DNA from: UMGS1601 sp964617585
Lineage (GTDB): Bacteria > Bacillota > Clostridia > Oscillospirales > Ruminococcaceae
Direction of reading: 5' to 3'
Assembly (NCBI GenBank): GCA_964617585.1
Contig: CAZTXS010000005.1
Span: forward strand, 1 to 64,000
Length of the DNA: 64,000 bases
The notes under the pieces were generated by a model that saw only the letters and a list, made by a program, of their open reading frames with translations, was not told the origin of the DNA and did no database searches. Shown here one piece after another: positions 46,701-54,280 of the stretch; positions within the stretch are counted from its first letter, which is position 1, and every line of letters starts with the position of its first letter. The position numbers and the translations under genes are program-made.

Positions 46701-48406
46701 TATGGAGAGTGACAGCTACCAACCTTTTGAGTTTATAAAGCTTTTGAATTTCAATCCACACTCTCCGTATGGAGAGTGACGCTTTGGCGGAGACAAGTGG
46801 GTAATAATCGGAGCGGATTTCAATCCACACTCTCCGTATGGAGAGTGACCAAACGAGCAACAAGGTGTTAACAACAATGAAAGATTTCAATCCACACTCT
46901 CCGTATGGAGAGTGACCGTATAAACTGTGCTGTACTGCGACACCGTCTCCATTTCAATCCACACTCTCCGTATGGAGAGTGACGGTGAAGGAGCGCAGCC
47001 ATGTGGTGAGCCAAATCAAGATTTCAATCCACACTCTCCGTATGGAGAGTGACGCGGGCGACTTCGACACCATTGTGGACATAACCAATTTCAATCCACA
47101 CTCTCCGTATGGAGAGTGACAAAAAGAATTTGAGCTTGACGGTTTGTCAATCGAAATTTCAATCCACACTCTCCGTATGGAGAGTGACCGAGTGGCGGGC
47201 ACTCATTGAGGGCTACCTCAACATTTCAATCCACACTCTCCGTATGGAGAGTGACGGCGTCCATGCCCTTGATAAGCTGCTTCATGTCCTATTTCAATCC
47301 ACACTCTCCGTATGGAGAGTGACGGCGGGCGCTGCGTCCGTCAATATCAAGATCACCCGATTTCAATCCACACTCTCCGTATGGAGAGTGACGGCGCTCG
47401 GCTATCTGATCCCGGCAGTATTCACGATTTCAATCCACACTCTCCGTATGGAGAGTGACTGGTGTTCCCGGTGTCTGTGTTCTTTCCGGTGGTATTTCAA
47501 TCCACACTCTCCGTATGGAGAGTGACACGCCGTGCTGGCCTATATCGGCACGGCACCGGTATTTCAATCCACACTCTCCGTATGGAGAGTGACGTCCCGG
47601 CGGCCGCTGCTGCCGAAGTGCAGGACACATTTCAATCCACACTCTCCGTATGGAGAGTGACGTGAGCCAGCAGCCCGTTGACTGGTGGACGGGAATTTCA
47701 ATCCACACTCTCCGTATGGAGAGTGACGTACCCTGCCGGGGGCGCTGCCGGAGCTGGGCGTCATTTCAATCCACACTCTCCGTATGGAGAGTGACGGTGA
47801 TCGAGATACGCAGGCCCCGCTTGCTGTCTTTATTTCAATCCACACTCTCCGTATGGAGAGTGACGCGCTCCACGGCCTCCATGTCCGGGTTGATAATGCA
47901 TTTCAATCCACACTCTCCGTATGGAGAGTGACATCCTCACCAAAGCGCAGGCAGCAGGCAAAGCAAAATTTCAATCCACACTCTCCGTATGGAGAGTGAC
48001 TGATCGAGATACGCAGGCCCCGCTTGCTGTCTTTATTTCAATCCACACTCTCCGTATGGAGAGTGACTCCTTTCCGTCGGGTTATGCAAAGCAAAGTGGG
48101 GATTTCAATCCACACTCTCCGTATGGAGAGTGACGCAGCGCCACCAGATAGGCCCCGCCCGCTGTAAATTTCAATCCACACTCTCCGTATGGAGAGTGAC
48201 TTTTTACCCTTATTGCCTTTATTCCACGCTCGATCAATTTCAATCCACACTCTCCGTATGGAGAGTGACAGTCAGCTCAAGCGAGAGTATTCGGGAGTTT
48301 TTTACATTTCAATCCACACTCTCCGTATGGAGAGTGACCCCGACAAAGTTGCTTATGTTTGTAATTATTCCCAATTTCAATCCACACTCTCCGTATGGAG
48401 AGTGAC
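43743..48406 (-). CRISPR. Type I-C CRISPR array, at least 68 repeats
   Basis: The 33-base repeat (sense on the minus strand) begins GTCACTCTCC, ends GTGTGGATTGAAAT, and contains the stem ACTCTCC/GGAGAGT around a four-base loop. This is the type I-C pattern. I count 27 repeats before and 41 after a 100-N gap (45546-45645), giving 66 complete spacers of 33-37 bases. The leader is at the right (48407-48575), next to cas2, so spacers near 48400 are the newest. Two repeats differ: at 44215-44247 one A is G, and at 46479-46511 the second-last base is C instead of A. Five spacers occur twice, one of them with one mismatch and one with a 2-base length difference. No coding sequence lies within. Confidence 0.98.
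45546..45645. other. Assembly gap of 100 N inside the CRISPR array
   Basis: Exactly 100 N separate two array parts, a conventional length for a gap of unknown size. The bases on both sides belong to a spacer that also occurs just before (45456-45490), so the assembly broke at a duplicated spacer. Confidence 0.97.
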
Positions 48407-48444
48407 AGCAAAATTGTATAAATAAAAAAACTTAGTTTCTTTTA

Positions 48445-48473
48445 TTTATAACAATTTCAATAAAAAGTGTAAA
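48445..48473 (-). promoter_or_regulatory. Array promoter inside the leader
   Basis: TTTACA (48468-48473), a 17-base spacer and TATAAA (48445-48450) lie on the minus strand, with TGT directly before the -10. Transcription would start about 30 bases before the first repeat. Confidence 0.7.
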
Positions 48474-48474
48474 T

Positions 48475-48503
48475 ATTAATTTTTTATTTAATAAAAAATT
48501 AAT
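48475..48503. repeat. 13-bp inverted repeat next to the array promoter
   Basis: 48475-48487 and 48491-48503 are exact inverted copies around TTA, made only of A and T. The repeat abuts the -35 of the array promoter. It may be a leader architecture or protein-binding site, or a weak hairpin ending the cas transcript. Confidence 0.6.
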
Positions 48504-48575
48504 AAAAAATTATTACTTTTAAGCCATTTGCAAATGCGAATAGTATACGCTTTTTATGTATGACTATGTTTCGCA

Positions 48576-48866
48576 CTAAAACAATAATGTTTCATCAACT
48601 TGTATTGTTTCTTTTGAACCTATATGTTCTACTTTGGTTTTATATTTGTTTCCAAGATAATAAAACCGAAGACTGTCTTTGCTTGCGTCCATTTCAGTTG
48701 TCAATTTGTATTTTAATGCTTTACATTGAGCTGCATCCAACACACACTCAAACACTGAATTCTGAACCCTTACGCCATAGTCTACACAAAGCTTAGCAAT
48801 ACGTCTTAATCTTTTTCTTCCTTCTTTTGTTTGCGTATTCACATCATATGTAATAAGTACAAGCAT
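48576..48866 (-). CDS. cas2: Cas2, type I-C
   Basis: Cas2 forms the centre of the Cas1-Cas2 spacer integrase. The 96-residue product has the ferredoxin-like fold pattern starting MLVLITYDVNT with the conserved aspartate, then RLRRIAKLCVDYGVRVQNSVFEC. The start at 48866 has GGAAGTGAT five bases upstream and lies four bases after the cas1 stop. A start 15 codons earlier reads non-family residues inside cas1. It is the last cas gene before the leader. Confidence 0.96.
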   Translation of the reverse strand: MLVLITYDVNTQTKEGRKRLRRIAKLCVDYGVRVQNSVFECVLDAAQCKALKYKLTTEMDASKDSLRFYYLGNKYKTKVEHIGSKETIQVDETLLF

Positions 48867-48870
48867 AATA

Positions 48871-49902
48871 TCACTTCCACATAAACGGCGGATAGCAATC
48901 CATATCTTCACGTAAATATCTTACAAGCAAAAGAGCCTGTATATACGGCAACAATCCCCATTCAACCTTTTCTCCCAGAAATGGATGCTTTATCTCATCG
49001 TTCTTTCTATTCTGCCATGAAGAAATAAACAATCTTCTTCCGTTTTCATTAAGAAGCACTGCTCCGTCCTCACGAACTTCAAAATCCTTTTCACTTATTA
49101 TTCTTTTATTTATCAGCATAAGAACGAACCTATCACACATTAACGCCCTGAATTCTTCAACTAAATCAAGGGCGAGCGAACGTCTGCCTGGACGATCAGT
49201 GTGCATAAATCCCACATAAGGATCAAGTCCTACAGACTCTAATGCCGAAGCACACATAGATGTAGCCATTGAATATGCAAAAGATAATAACGCATTTACT
49301 TTGTCAAGAGGCGGTCTTTTACTCCTGCCTGAAAAAGTAAATTCTTCTTTTTGCTGTAAAATCATATCGTCAAAAACAGAAAAATATACAGAAGCCGCTT
49401 CTCCCTCAATTCCTCTGAGCTCGTCCATATTATTAGCATTAATTACTTTAGCTATTGACGATTTTATGAAATCAGACTTACGCTTAAACTTGTCTTTGTC
49501 TATTCGTAGCTCATGATCACGTATTGTACGTTCAATAACCCGGCGACTGTTAAAAAGCTTTCCCGATATCATATTCTTTGCAATATTAAGGCTAATTGCA
49601 GAATTGTCAGCATAACGATACTGACGGCGTCTGAGCAGGACATTGCCACTGACCTGCCCCTCCAACCGTGCAAGAAATTTTCCGCTTTTGCTCATAAACA
49701 CAAGCGGCTTACCGTCACTTGCACATTTTCCCATAAGTGCGGGACTTGCTCCTGTGTACCCAAACGTTATTATACTTTCAAGATTATGTAACGGTATACG
49801 TCCTGTTTCTTCCCCATTTTGAAGAATTACTACATTCTCTCCGTCAAGTGAAAGATATTTGTCAGGAGATATAACATAAAGTGTGTTCAAAAGCTTTTTC
49901 AT
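48871..49902 (-). CDS. cas1: Cas1, type I-C integrase
   Basis: Cas1 is the metal-dependent integrase that inserts new spacers at the leader-proximal repeat. The 343-residue product begins MKKLLNTLYVISPDKYLSLDGEN, typical of type I-C Cas1. The active-site glutamate is in ELRGIEGEAASVYF, and the histidine and aspartate/glutamate lie in GFMHTDRPGRRSLALDLVEE. The ATG at 49902 is family-consistent but has only a weak ribosome binding site. A TTG at 49977 would add 25 residues and overlap the end of cas4. Confidence 0.95.
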   Translation of the reverse strand: MKKLLNTLYVISPDKYLSLDGENVVILQNGEETGRIPLHNLESIITFGYTGASPALMGKCASDGKPLVFMSKSGKFLARLEGQVSGNVLLRRRQYRYADNSAISLNIAKNMISGKLFNSRRVIERTIRDHELRIDKDKFKRKSDFIKSSIAKVINANNMDELRGIEGEAASVYFSVFDDMILQQKEEFTFSGRSKRPPLDKVNALLSFAYSMATSMCASALESVGLDPYVGFMHTDRPGRRSLALDLVEEFRALMCDRFVLMLINKRIISEKDFEVREDGAVLLNENGRRLFISSWQNRKNDEIKHPFLGEKVEWGLLPYIQALLLVRYLREDMDCYPPFMWK

Positions 49903-49973
49903 ATTTGCTGTTATATTCCCATAAGGAACATATACCCCTTTCTTAAGTTCTGATTCCTTTGAATGAAGTTTTA

Positions 49974-50636
49974 TCAAGCTTCATCAAAGAGCATTTTATT
50001 AACATAATCTGACGCCTTTTTGTTTCCGCAAAGAACAGGAAGACATACGTTTTTTAAAGAACAGGCATTACAGGATTTTGTTCTTTTAACCTTTGGCGTG
50101 CTTTTCCTTTTGTAAAGCAAATGCATTTGTTCAATAACATTCTTCGTGCGTTTCCTCAAATCATCTGTAAATTCAACAATCATTCGTTTTTTCGTTTCAC
50201 CGTAAAACAAGTAACCAAACGAAACTTCACAACAAAGCATATCTTCTAAGCACATAGCCTGCGCAGCAAGCTGCATTGAATCGCTCTCGTTTTCTTTGGG
50301 CTTTCCGCGCTTATACTCAATAGGAACAACATTGTATTTTCCATCTCTTTCGGAAAGTTCAACGCCATTGTCACATTGGTGAAATTCAACAACATCACAT
50401 TCTCCGCTCAATCCAAGGCTCGGCGAAGAAACAGCCATTGCTCTCGCAATTAATATATTCCCACGCTTTTCGTTAAAACCGTTATTATGAACATTTCTGT
50501 GCATGATATTTCCATCAGTTGTACGCAGATTTTCTTCCCATTGATTTTCTATATGTATAAGCGCCCATTGTCTTTTGCAGAAAACAAAATGCTGAATACC
50601 TGAAAGCTGTAAATAATCATCCTCGCTATATATCAT
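49974..50636 (-). CDS. cas4: Cas4, iron-sulphur exonuclease of type I-C adaptation
   Basis: Cas4 selects and trims prespacers next to a correct PAM. The 220-residue protein has the RecB-like nuclease core (IEYKRGKPKENE with the catalytic Glu and Lys; SMQLAAQAMCLEDML). The Fe-S cluster uses C20 in HFVFCKRQW and the C-terminal group CNACSLKNVCLPVLC. Its start overlaps the cas7 stop by four bases (ATGA), so the two are coupled. Confidence 0.95.
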   Translation of the reverse strand: MIYSEDDYLQLSGIQHFVFCKRQWALIHIENQWEENLRTTDGNIMHRNVHNNGFNEKRGNILIARAMAVSSPSLGLSGECDVVEFHQCDNGVELSERDGKYNVVPIEYKRGKPKENESDSMQLAAQAMCLEDMLCCEVSFGYLFYGETKKRMIVEFTDDLRKRTKNVIEQMHLLYKRKSTPKVKRTKSCNACSLKNVCLPVLCGNKKASDYVNKMLFDEA

Positions 50637-51499
50637 AAAACATCAAATATTTGTGGAGCAACTGCTTCCAGTTCCTCAAGCTCAATTTCATAATCATCTA
50701 TAGAAGAAGGCTTTTTAACTCCCTCTTTAAGCGTAATCTTTAATGATCTATGAACCTTTGCAGACGAACATTTTGGAGTCTTGCTGTTGTGCTTCCACCA
50801 ATATAAGCGACAAACTTCCATGCTTCCTTCAGGGCGAGCCGACGAGCAATCATTCTCAAAAAGAGTTAATAAAGCTTCTTTGATTTTCTCTGCGTCCTCA
50901 TCGGTAAAGCCTGTTTTTTCAGCCAGCTGACAGTTTATACTTCCCTTAGCTACATACAGACCGAACTCTACTCTGTATTTCATACCCATTGTATCAGAAG
51001 ACTTACCTGCCTTACCGCTTTCACTGTTAACGCTTTTGGTTATCTGCATATTTACAATGTTTACGGGGTTAACGCTTATCGCCTGCTGAATTGTTACAGG
51101 TCCTCTGACTCCAACGGAAACATTACCGTTTTTTTCATCTTTATAAGCAAATACCTGACCGAAGCTTCTTACATCTATCCATTCTTTACAAGCTATTTTT
51201 GAAAATTCATCACAATCAGTATTTTTGCCATTACTAATAGCTTTTAACGCTTCGAGTTTATCTGCACGGTCTTTAAGACTGTCGCAACCGTCATCGCAGC
51301 GATCCTTTGACTGCACAAAAATCTTTTCTCCCATGTCCTGAAGTCTGTTGCGTATTTTTCTTTTTAAACATACGTCAGATATTTCTCCTAAGCCCTCAAA
51401 GCTTTCTCTCGGGCGATTGCCGTTTAACGGATCTCCGTTAGGATTTGCGTTCGTTGCAGAAATGATAACTGCAAAATCAATTTTGTTTTGTAAACTCAT
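50633..51499 (-). CDS. cas7c: Cas7c (Csd2), Cascade backbone
   Basis: Several Cas7 copies form the helical backbone along the crRNA. The 288-residue product has the family N-terminus MSLQNKIDFAVIISATNANP, with the GDPLNGNRPR loop, then QAISVNPVNIVNMQITKSVN and the GMKYRVEFGLYV segment. The ATG at 51499 has AGGAGG nine bases upstream. The cas8c stop lies four bases before it. Confidence 0.96.
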   Translation of the reverse strand: MSLQNKIDFAVIISATNANPNGDPLNGNRPRESFEGLGEISDVCLKRKIRNRLQDMGEKIFVQSKDRCDDGCDSLKDRADKLEALKAISNGKNTDCDEFSKIACKEWIDVRSFGQVFAYKDEKNGNVSVGVRGPVTIQQAISVNPVNIVNMQITKSVNSESGKAGKSSDTMGMKYRVEFGLYVAKGSINCQLAEKTGFTDEDAEKIKEALLTLFENDCSSARPEGSMEVCRLYWWKHNSKTPKCSSAKVHRSLKITLKEGVKKPSSIDDYEIELEELEAVAPQIFDVL

Positions 51500-51503
51500 A
51501 ATT

Positions 51504-53384
51504 TTATTCCTCCTCATTATTTTCGTCTTCGTTTTTATTCTTTTCGGTATACAGTTCTTTCATTTGGCTATGATAACCCAGTAAATATGATGGTTCCAGT
51601 CCTTTTAATGAAGTAAAATCTTCAAAGTCCATTTTATCCATAATATTTTCAACTAGCTTTGCATAAGCAACTGAATAACCTTTCTTTTTATCAAGATAAG
51701 GTCTAAGCCTTGATTCAATAATGCCCCATGTACGATATGGATTTGAAACAAAATTGTTCCAATATCTTCTGGCATTTGTTATACGTTTTCCTTTGTCATT
51801 ATCATCATATGTATCATTTTCCGTCTTATCAGCAACGGCCAACAATCGTCCGAAAAGATAACTTCTGTTTGTGTTGTTTTCATCTAAAGCCATACTTGTT
51901 ACTCCTTCCTTATTTTCAATATTATACTTTTTAATTATTCCGCAGGCAGTTTCAACAACTATACGATGATTATCATGTTTCTCGTCACGCTTATATGCCA
52001 TTGGATTTGAAGCCTTTTCAAAAAGATTAATCATTATATCTTTCGGAAGCCTTCTTCCCTCTGTTATACAAGGTATAAGCCGCATAACAGTATCCTTCAG
52101 GATCTCCGGCTTGCATTGAATTTTCCCGTTCTGCTCAATACCGAAAGCACATTGCGCTATCTGATAAACGCTGAATGAATCTACCATATTCTTCTTTAGA
52201 GCAGGTTTGAAAACCGTCCATGAAATTTCGCTGTGCCACTTTTGAAGATTATTGAAAAATACAGTTGCTTCAAGCTCTGAATACATTGCTATAGAAAGTC
52301 TTCCCGTGGTCGCTGCATCAAGTCCCATAACCATTACCTTAGAATTAATATCCATTTTGCTTTTATACCCGTATATCATTTTGCTGAGCAGCGATTCGTA
52401 AATTGATTCACTATTCGGAACAAGATTTTCTTCGTCTTCGGGAAACTCTTCTTCATCTAAGCAATTATCTAAACTCTTTGTAATATCGGGTATCTCCTGC
52501 AAAGCGCTTGCCCAAACTACCAGCATAAGCGAATCAATACTTGTTCCCTGCTTATTAATCAGCCACTTTAAAGCGTTATGCATTTTTTGCGAGAAATCAT
52601 AGCTTACCGAAATTGCTTCTTTTTTGTTGGAAAACCTGCCCCGATATGTAAACCCTTCCTCATCGTTTGATGAAATCAATTTTGCCTTGTCGCCTGCATT
52701 TCTGATTTTAGAAGGATGCTTGTATGTGCACGGCAAAATTTTCCCTGTAGCATAGCATAGCTGAAAATCTTTAATCATAGTATTGTTAAATCCTATAAAA
52801 CTATCGTACAGACTTTTATCCAGCCATGTTTTGTTCTCGTGCATAATATCTTTGTAATTAATTATAAATCTTACAAAAGCGTCTTTTTGCTCAACATTCT
52901 GTATCTTACTGTTGTCAAGCTTGCCTTTTTCATCGGCTTTAAGCACTCCGTAATTTAGTAAATCCTTAATGATACATGACTTATCAAGATACGTATATAC
53001 TGCTTTTACAGCCTTGTGAGTATATTCGCTTTCCGCCCATTTCTTAAGCTGATTCATATACGAATTATGAAATTCAGAATTATCAGACTTTTTGCCCTCA
53101 ACATAATCCTTATAATCTCCTGCTATATATATTAGCTTGTCTGCAAAAGGCATAGCAGCAATCCCGCTGGTTCTAGAACCTGAATCCTCTGTCACGGGAA
53201 TTATTGTTACAGATTCGGACTTATCGTCAATTCTTCGTGCGCCAACCAATTCGCCGTCTTCTGTAAGTATCACCTCAATCTGTGCATTCGCCGTTGAGTG
53301 AGAAATAGGAAGCATTACATTCTGACTGTCATCGCTTTTGATATTGAATTCATATATTTTATAAAGCTCGTCAGTCCAGCTCAT
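51504..53384 (-). CDS. cas8c: Cas8c (Csd1), large subunit of type I-C Cascade
   Basis: Cas8c reads the PAM and helps recruit Cas3. In type I-C an internal start inside cas8 also makes a small Cas11 subunit. The 626-residue product starts MSWTDELYKIYEFN and shows conserved Csd1 regions such as KVMVMGLDAATTGRLSIAMY and YLFGRLLAVADKTE. The ATG at 53384 has GGAGGTGA upstream and overlaps the end of cas5 by 14 bases. An internal Cas11 start should lie in the C-terminal third, but I could not fix it. Confidence 0.94.
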   Translation of the reverse strand: MSWTDELYKIYEFNIKSDDSQNVMLPISHSTANAQIEVILTEDGELVGARRIDDKSESVTIIPVTEDSGSRTSGIAAMPFADKLIYIAGDYKDYVEGKKSDNSEFHNSYMNQLKKWAESEYTHKAVKAVYTYLDKSCIIKDLLNYGVLKADEKGKLDNSKIQNVEQKDAFVRFIINYKDIMHENKTWLDKSLYDSFIGFNNTMIKDFQLCYATGKILPCTYKHPSKIRNAGDKAKLISSNDEEGFTYRGRFSNKKEAISVSYDFSQKMHNALKWLINKQGTSIDSLMLVVWASALQEIPDITKSLDNCLDEEEFPEDEENLVPNSESIYESLLSKMIYGYKSKMDINSKVMVMGLDAATTGRLSIAMYSELEATVFFNNLQKWHSEISWTVFKPALKKNMVDSFSVYQIAQCAFGIEQNGKIQCKPEILKDTVMRLIPCITEGRRLPKDIMINLFEKASNPMAYKRDEKHDNHRIVVETACGIIKKYNIENKEGVTSMALDENNTNRSYLFGRLLAVADKTENDTYDDNDKGKRITNARRYWNNFVSNPYRTWGIIESRLRPYLDKKKGYSVAYAKLVENIMDKMDFEDFTSLKGLEPSYLLGYHSQMKELYTEKNKNEDENNEEE

Positions 53385-54132
53385 CCTCTTCACCTCCCGA
53401 AAATTCCTCAAGTCCGCTAAAGTTACCGTGTTCTTTCCCGAAAGGCTTTATAGACATTTCCTTAATATGGCGTTTTATTTCGCACTTTTCCGGAGGGATA
53501 AAATCAATCACCCCGTCAACCATAGTAGGCTGACAGAAACAAACGGTCATCTTACCCTTGTCCTCATCATTTACAGCTTCGTCCGGATAGATTATTCCCT
53601 GATACATGAGGCTATACTTAATCTCACCGCTGTTATCGTAATAGCCTTCACCCTCACCGAAAACACAAGGCTCTACATAACCTTGACACTCGCGAGTACC
53701 TATCCAAATGTCGCGTCTTCCGCCTCTTTCTATCATACGCTTCGCAATATTGTGATGTTTGTTTTCATTACGATCACATTCAAGCTCGGGACGATTATAA
53801 TTCCACTCGAAATGCGCTCTGACCTGATAACAAACATCTCTTAAATAAGTGTAGTACGCCAAGTCGTTCTCATTATTTTGGTACTTAATCGGTCTTATTC
53901 CCTTGCGAATCGTCTGAATAGGATTCATAATGCGAACACTGTCAATAACCCAAATAAAAGTAGGTTTGTAATAAACGCTTTTCAAAATGCCTTTAAGACC
54001 CTCGCAAGTGGGAACCATGTAAGTGCATTTTTCTCCTCCTGCGCGGGTAAGCACATCTGTAAACAAAGCATACCTGCCGCTGACCTGAAAGTCTACAGAG
54101 TTTCTGTGTTTGGGTTTATCTGTTTTGTCCAT
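53371..54132 (-). CDS. cas5c: Cas5c (Csd5), crRNA-processing nuclease
   Basis: In type I-C, which lacks Cas6, Cas5c cuts the repeat RNA and keeps the 5' handle. The 253-residue product shows the RAMP start FQVSGRYALFTDVLTRAGGE and the TCEGLKGILKSVYYKPTF region. A Lys-His pair in NENKHHNIAKRM is likely catalytic, by comparison with the B. halodurans enzyme's Tyr, Lys and His. GGAG lies eight bases before the ATG at 54132. It begins the cas5-to-cas2 unit and has its own promoter. Confidence 0.95.
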   Translation of the reverse strand: MDKTDKPKHRNSVDFQVSGRYALFTDVLTRAGGEKCTYMVPTCEGLKGILKSVYYKPTFIWVIDSVRIMNPIQTIRKGIRPIKYQNNENDLAYYTYLRDVCYQVRAHFEWNYNRPELECDRNENKHHNIAKRMIERGGRRDIWIGTRECQGYVEPCVFGEGEGYYDNSGEIKYSLMYQGIIYPDEAVNDEDKGKMTVCFCQPTMVDGVIDFIPPEKCEIKRHIKEMSIKPFGKEHGNFSGLEEFSGGEEDELD

Positions 54133-54166
54133 TAAATCAACTCCTTTTCTATTATGTTTATTCAAT

Positions 54167-54195
54167 GTAATAATAACTACAGTTATATATTACAA
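54167..54195 (-). promoter_or_regulatory. Promoter for cas5-to-cas2 with an operator-like inverted repeat
   Basis: TTGTAA (54190-54195), a 17-base spacer and TATTAC (54167-54172) lie on the minus strand. ATAACT-GT-AGTTAT (54173-54186) fills the spacer exactly, so a dimeric protein bound there would block RNA polymerase. Confidence 0.55.
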
Positions 54196-54246
54196 TAAAT
54201 ATTAACTGTTTTTAATAATTGCATTCTTATTTAATTTAATTCGATT

Positions 54247-54277
54247 ATCACCGTATAGTTCACACCTATACGGTGAT
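54247..54277 (+). terminator. Hairpin at the cas3 3' end with T-run on the plus strand
   Basis: ATCACCGTATAG (54247-54258) pairs perfectly with CTATACGGTGAT (54266-54277), and TTTTT follows on the plus strand. On the minus strand no T-run follows. As an intrinsic terminator it points toward cas3 in antisense direction. For the cas transcript it may act as a processing or protective hairpin. Confidence 0.6.
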
Positions 54278-54280
54278 TTT

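Larger units (their letters stand above)
48407..48575 (-). promoter_or_regulatory. CRISPR leader
   Basis: The 169 bases between cas2 and the first repeat are very AT-rich and contain a promoter (48445-48473), a 13-bp inverted repeat (48475-48503) and the palindrome CATTTGCAAATG (48525-48536). New spacers are expected to be inserted at the repeat at 48374-48406. Confidence 0.85.

Noticed and set aside
43746..48425. Many reading frames on both strands within the CRISPR array, with repeated strings such as SLSIRRVWIEI, FQSTLSVWRVT and SIHTLRMESD
   Set aside because: These are translations of the CRISPR repeat in different frames. They have no ribosome binding sites and no coding character.
49903..49977. 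Longer Cas1 with a TTG start at 49977
   Set aside because: It adds 25 residues not found in type I-C Cas1, whose usual start matches the ATG at 49902.
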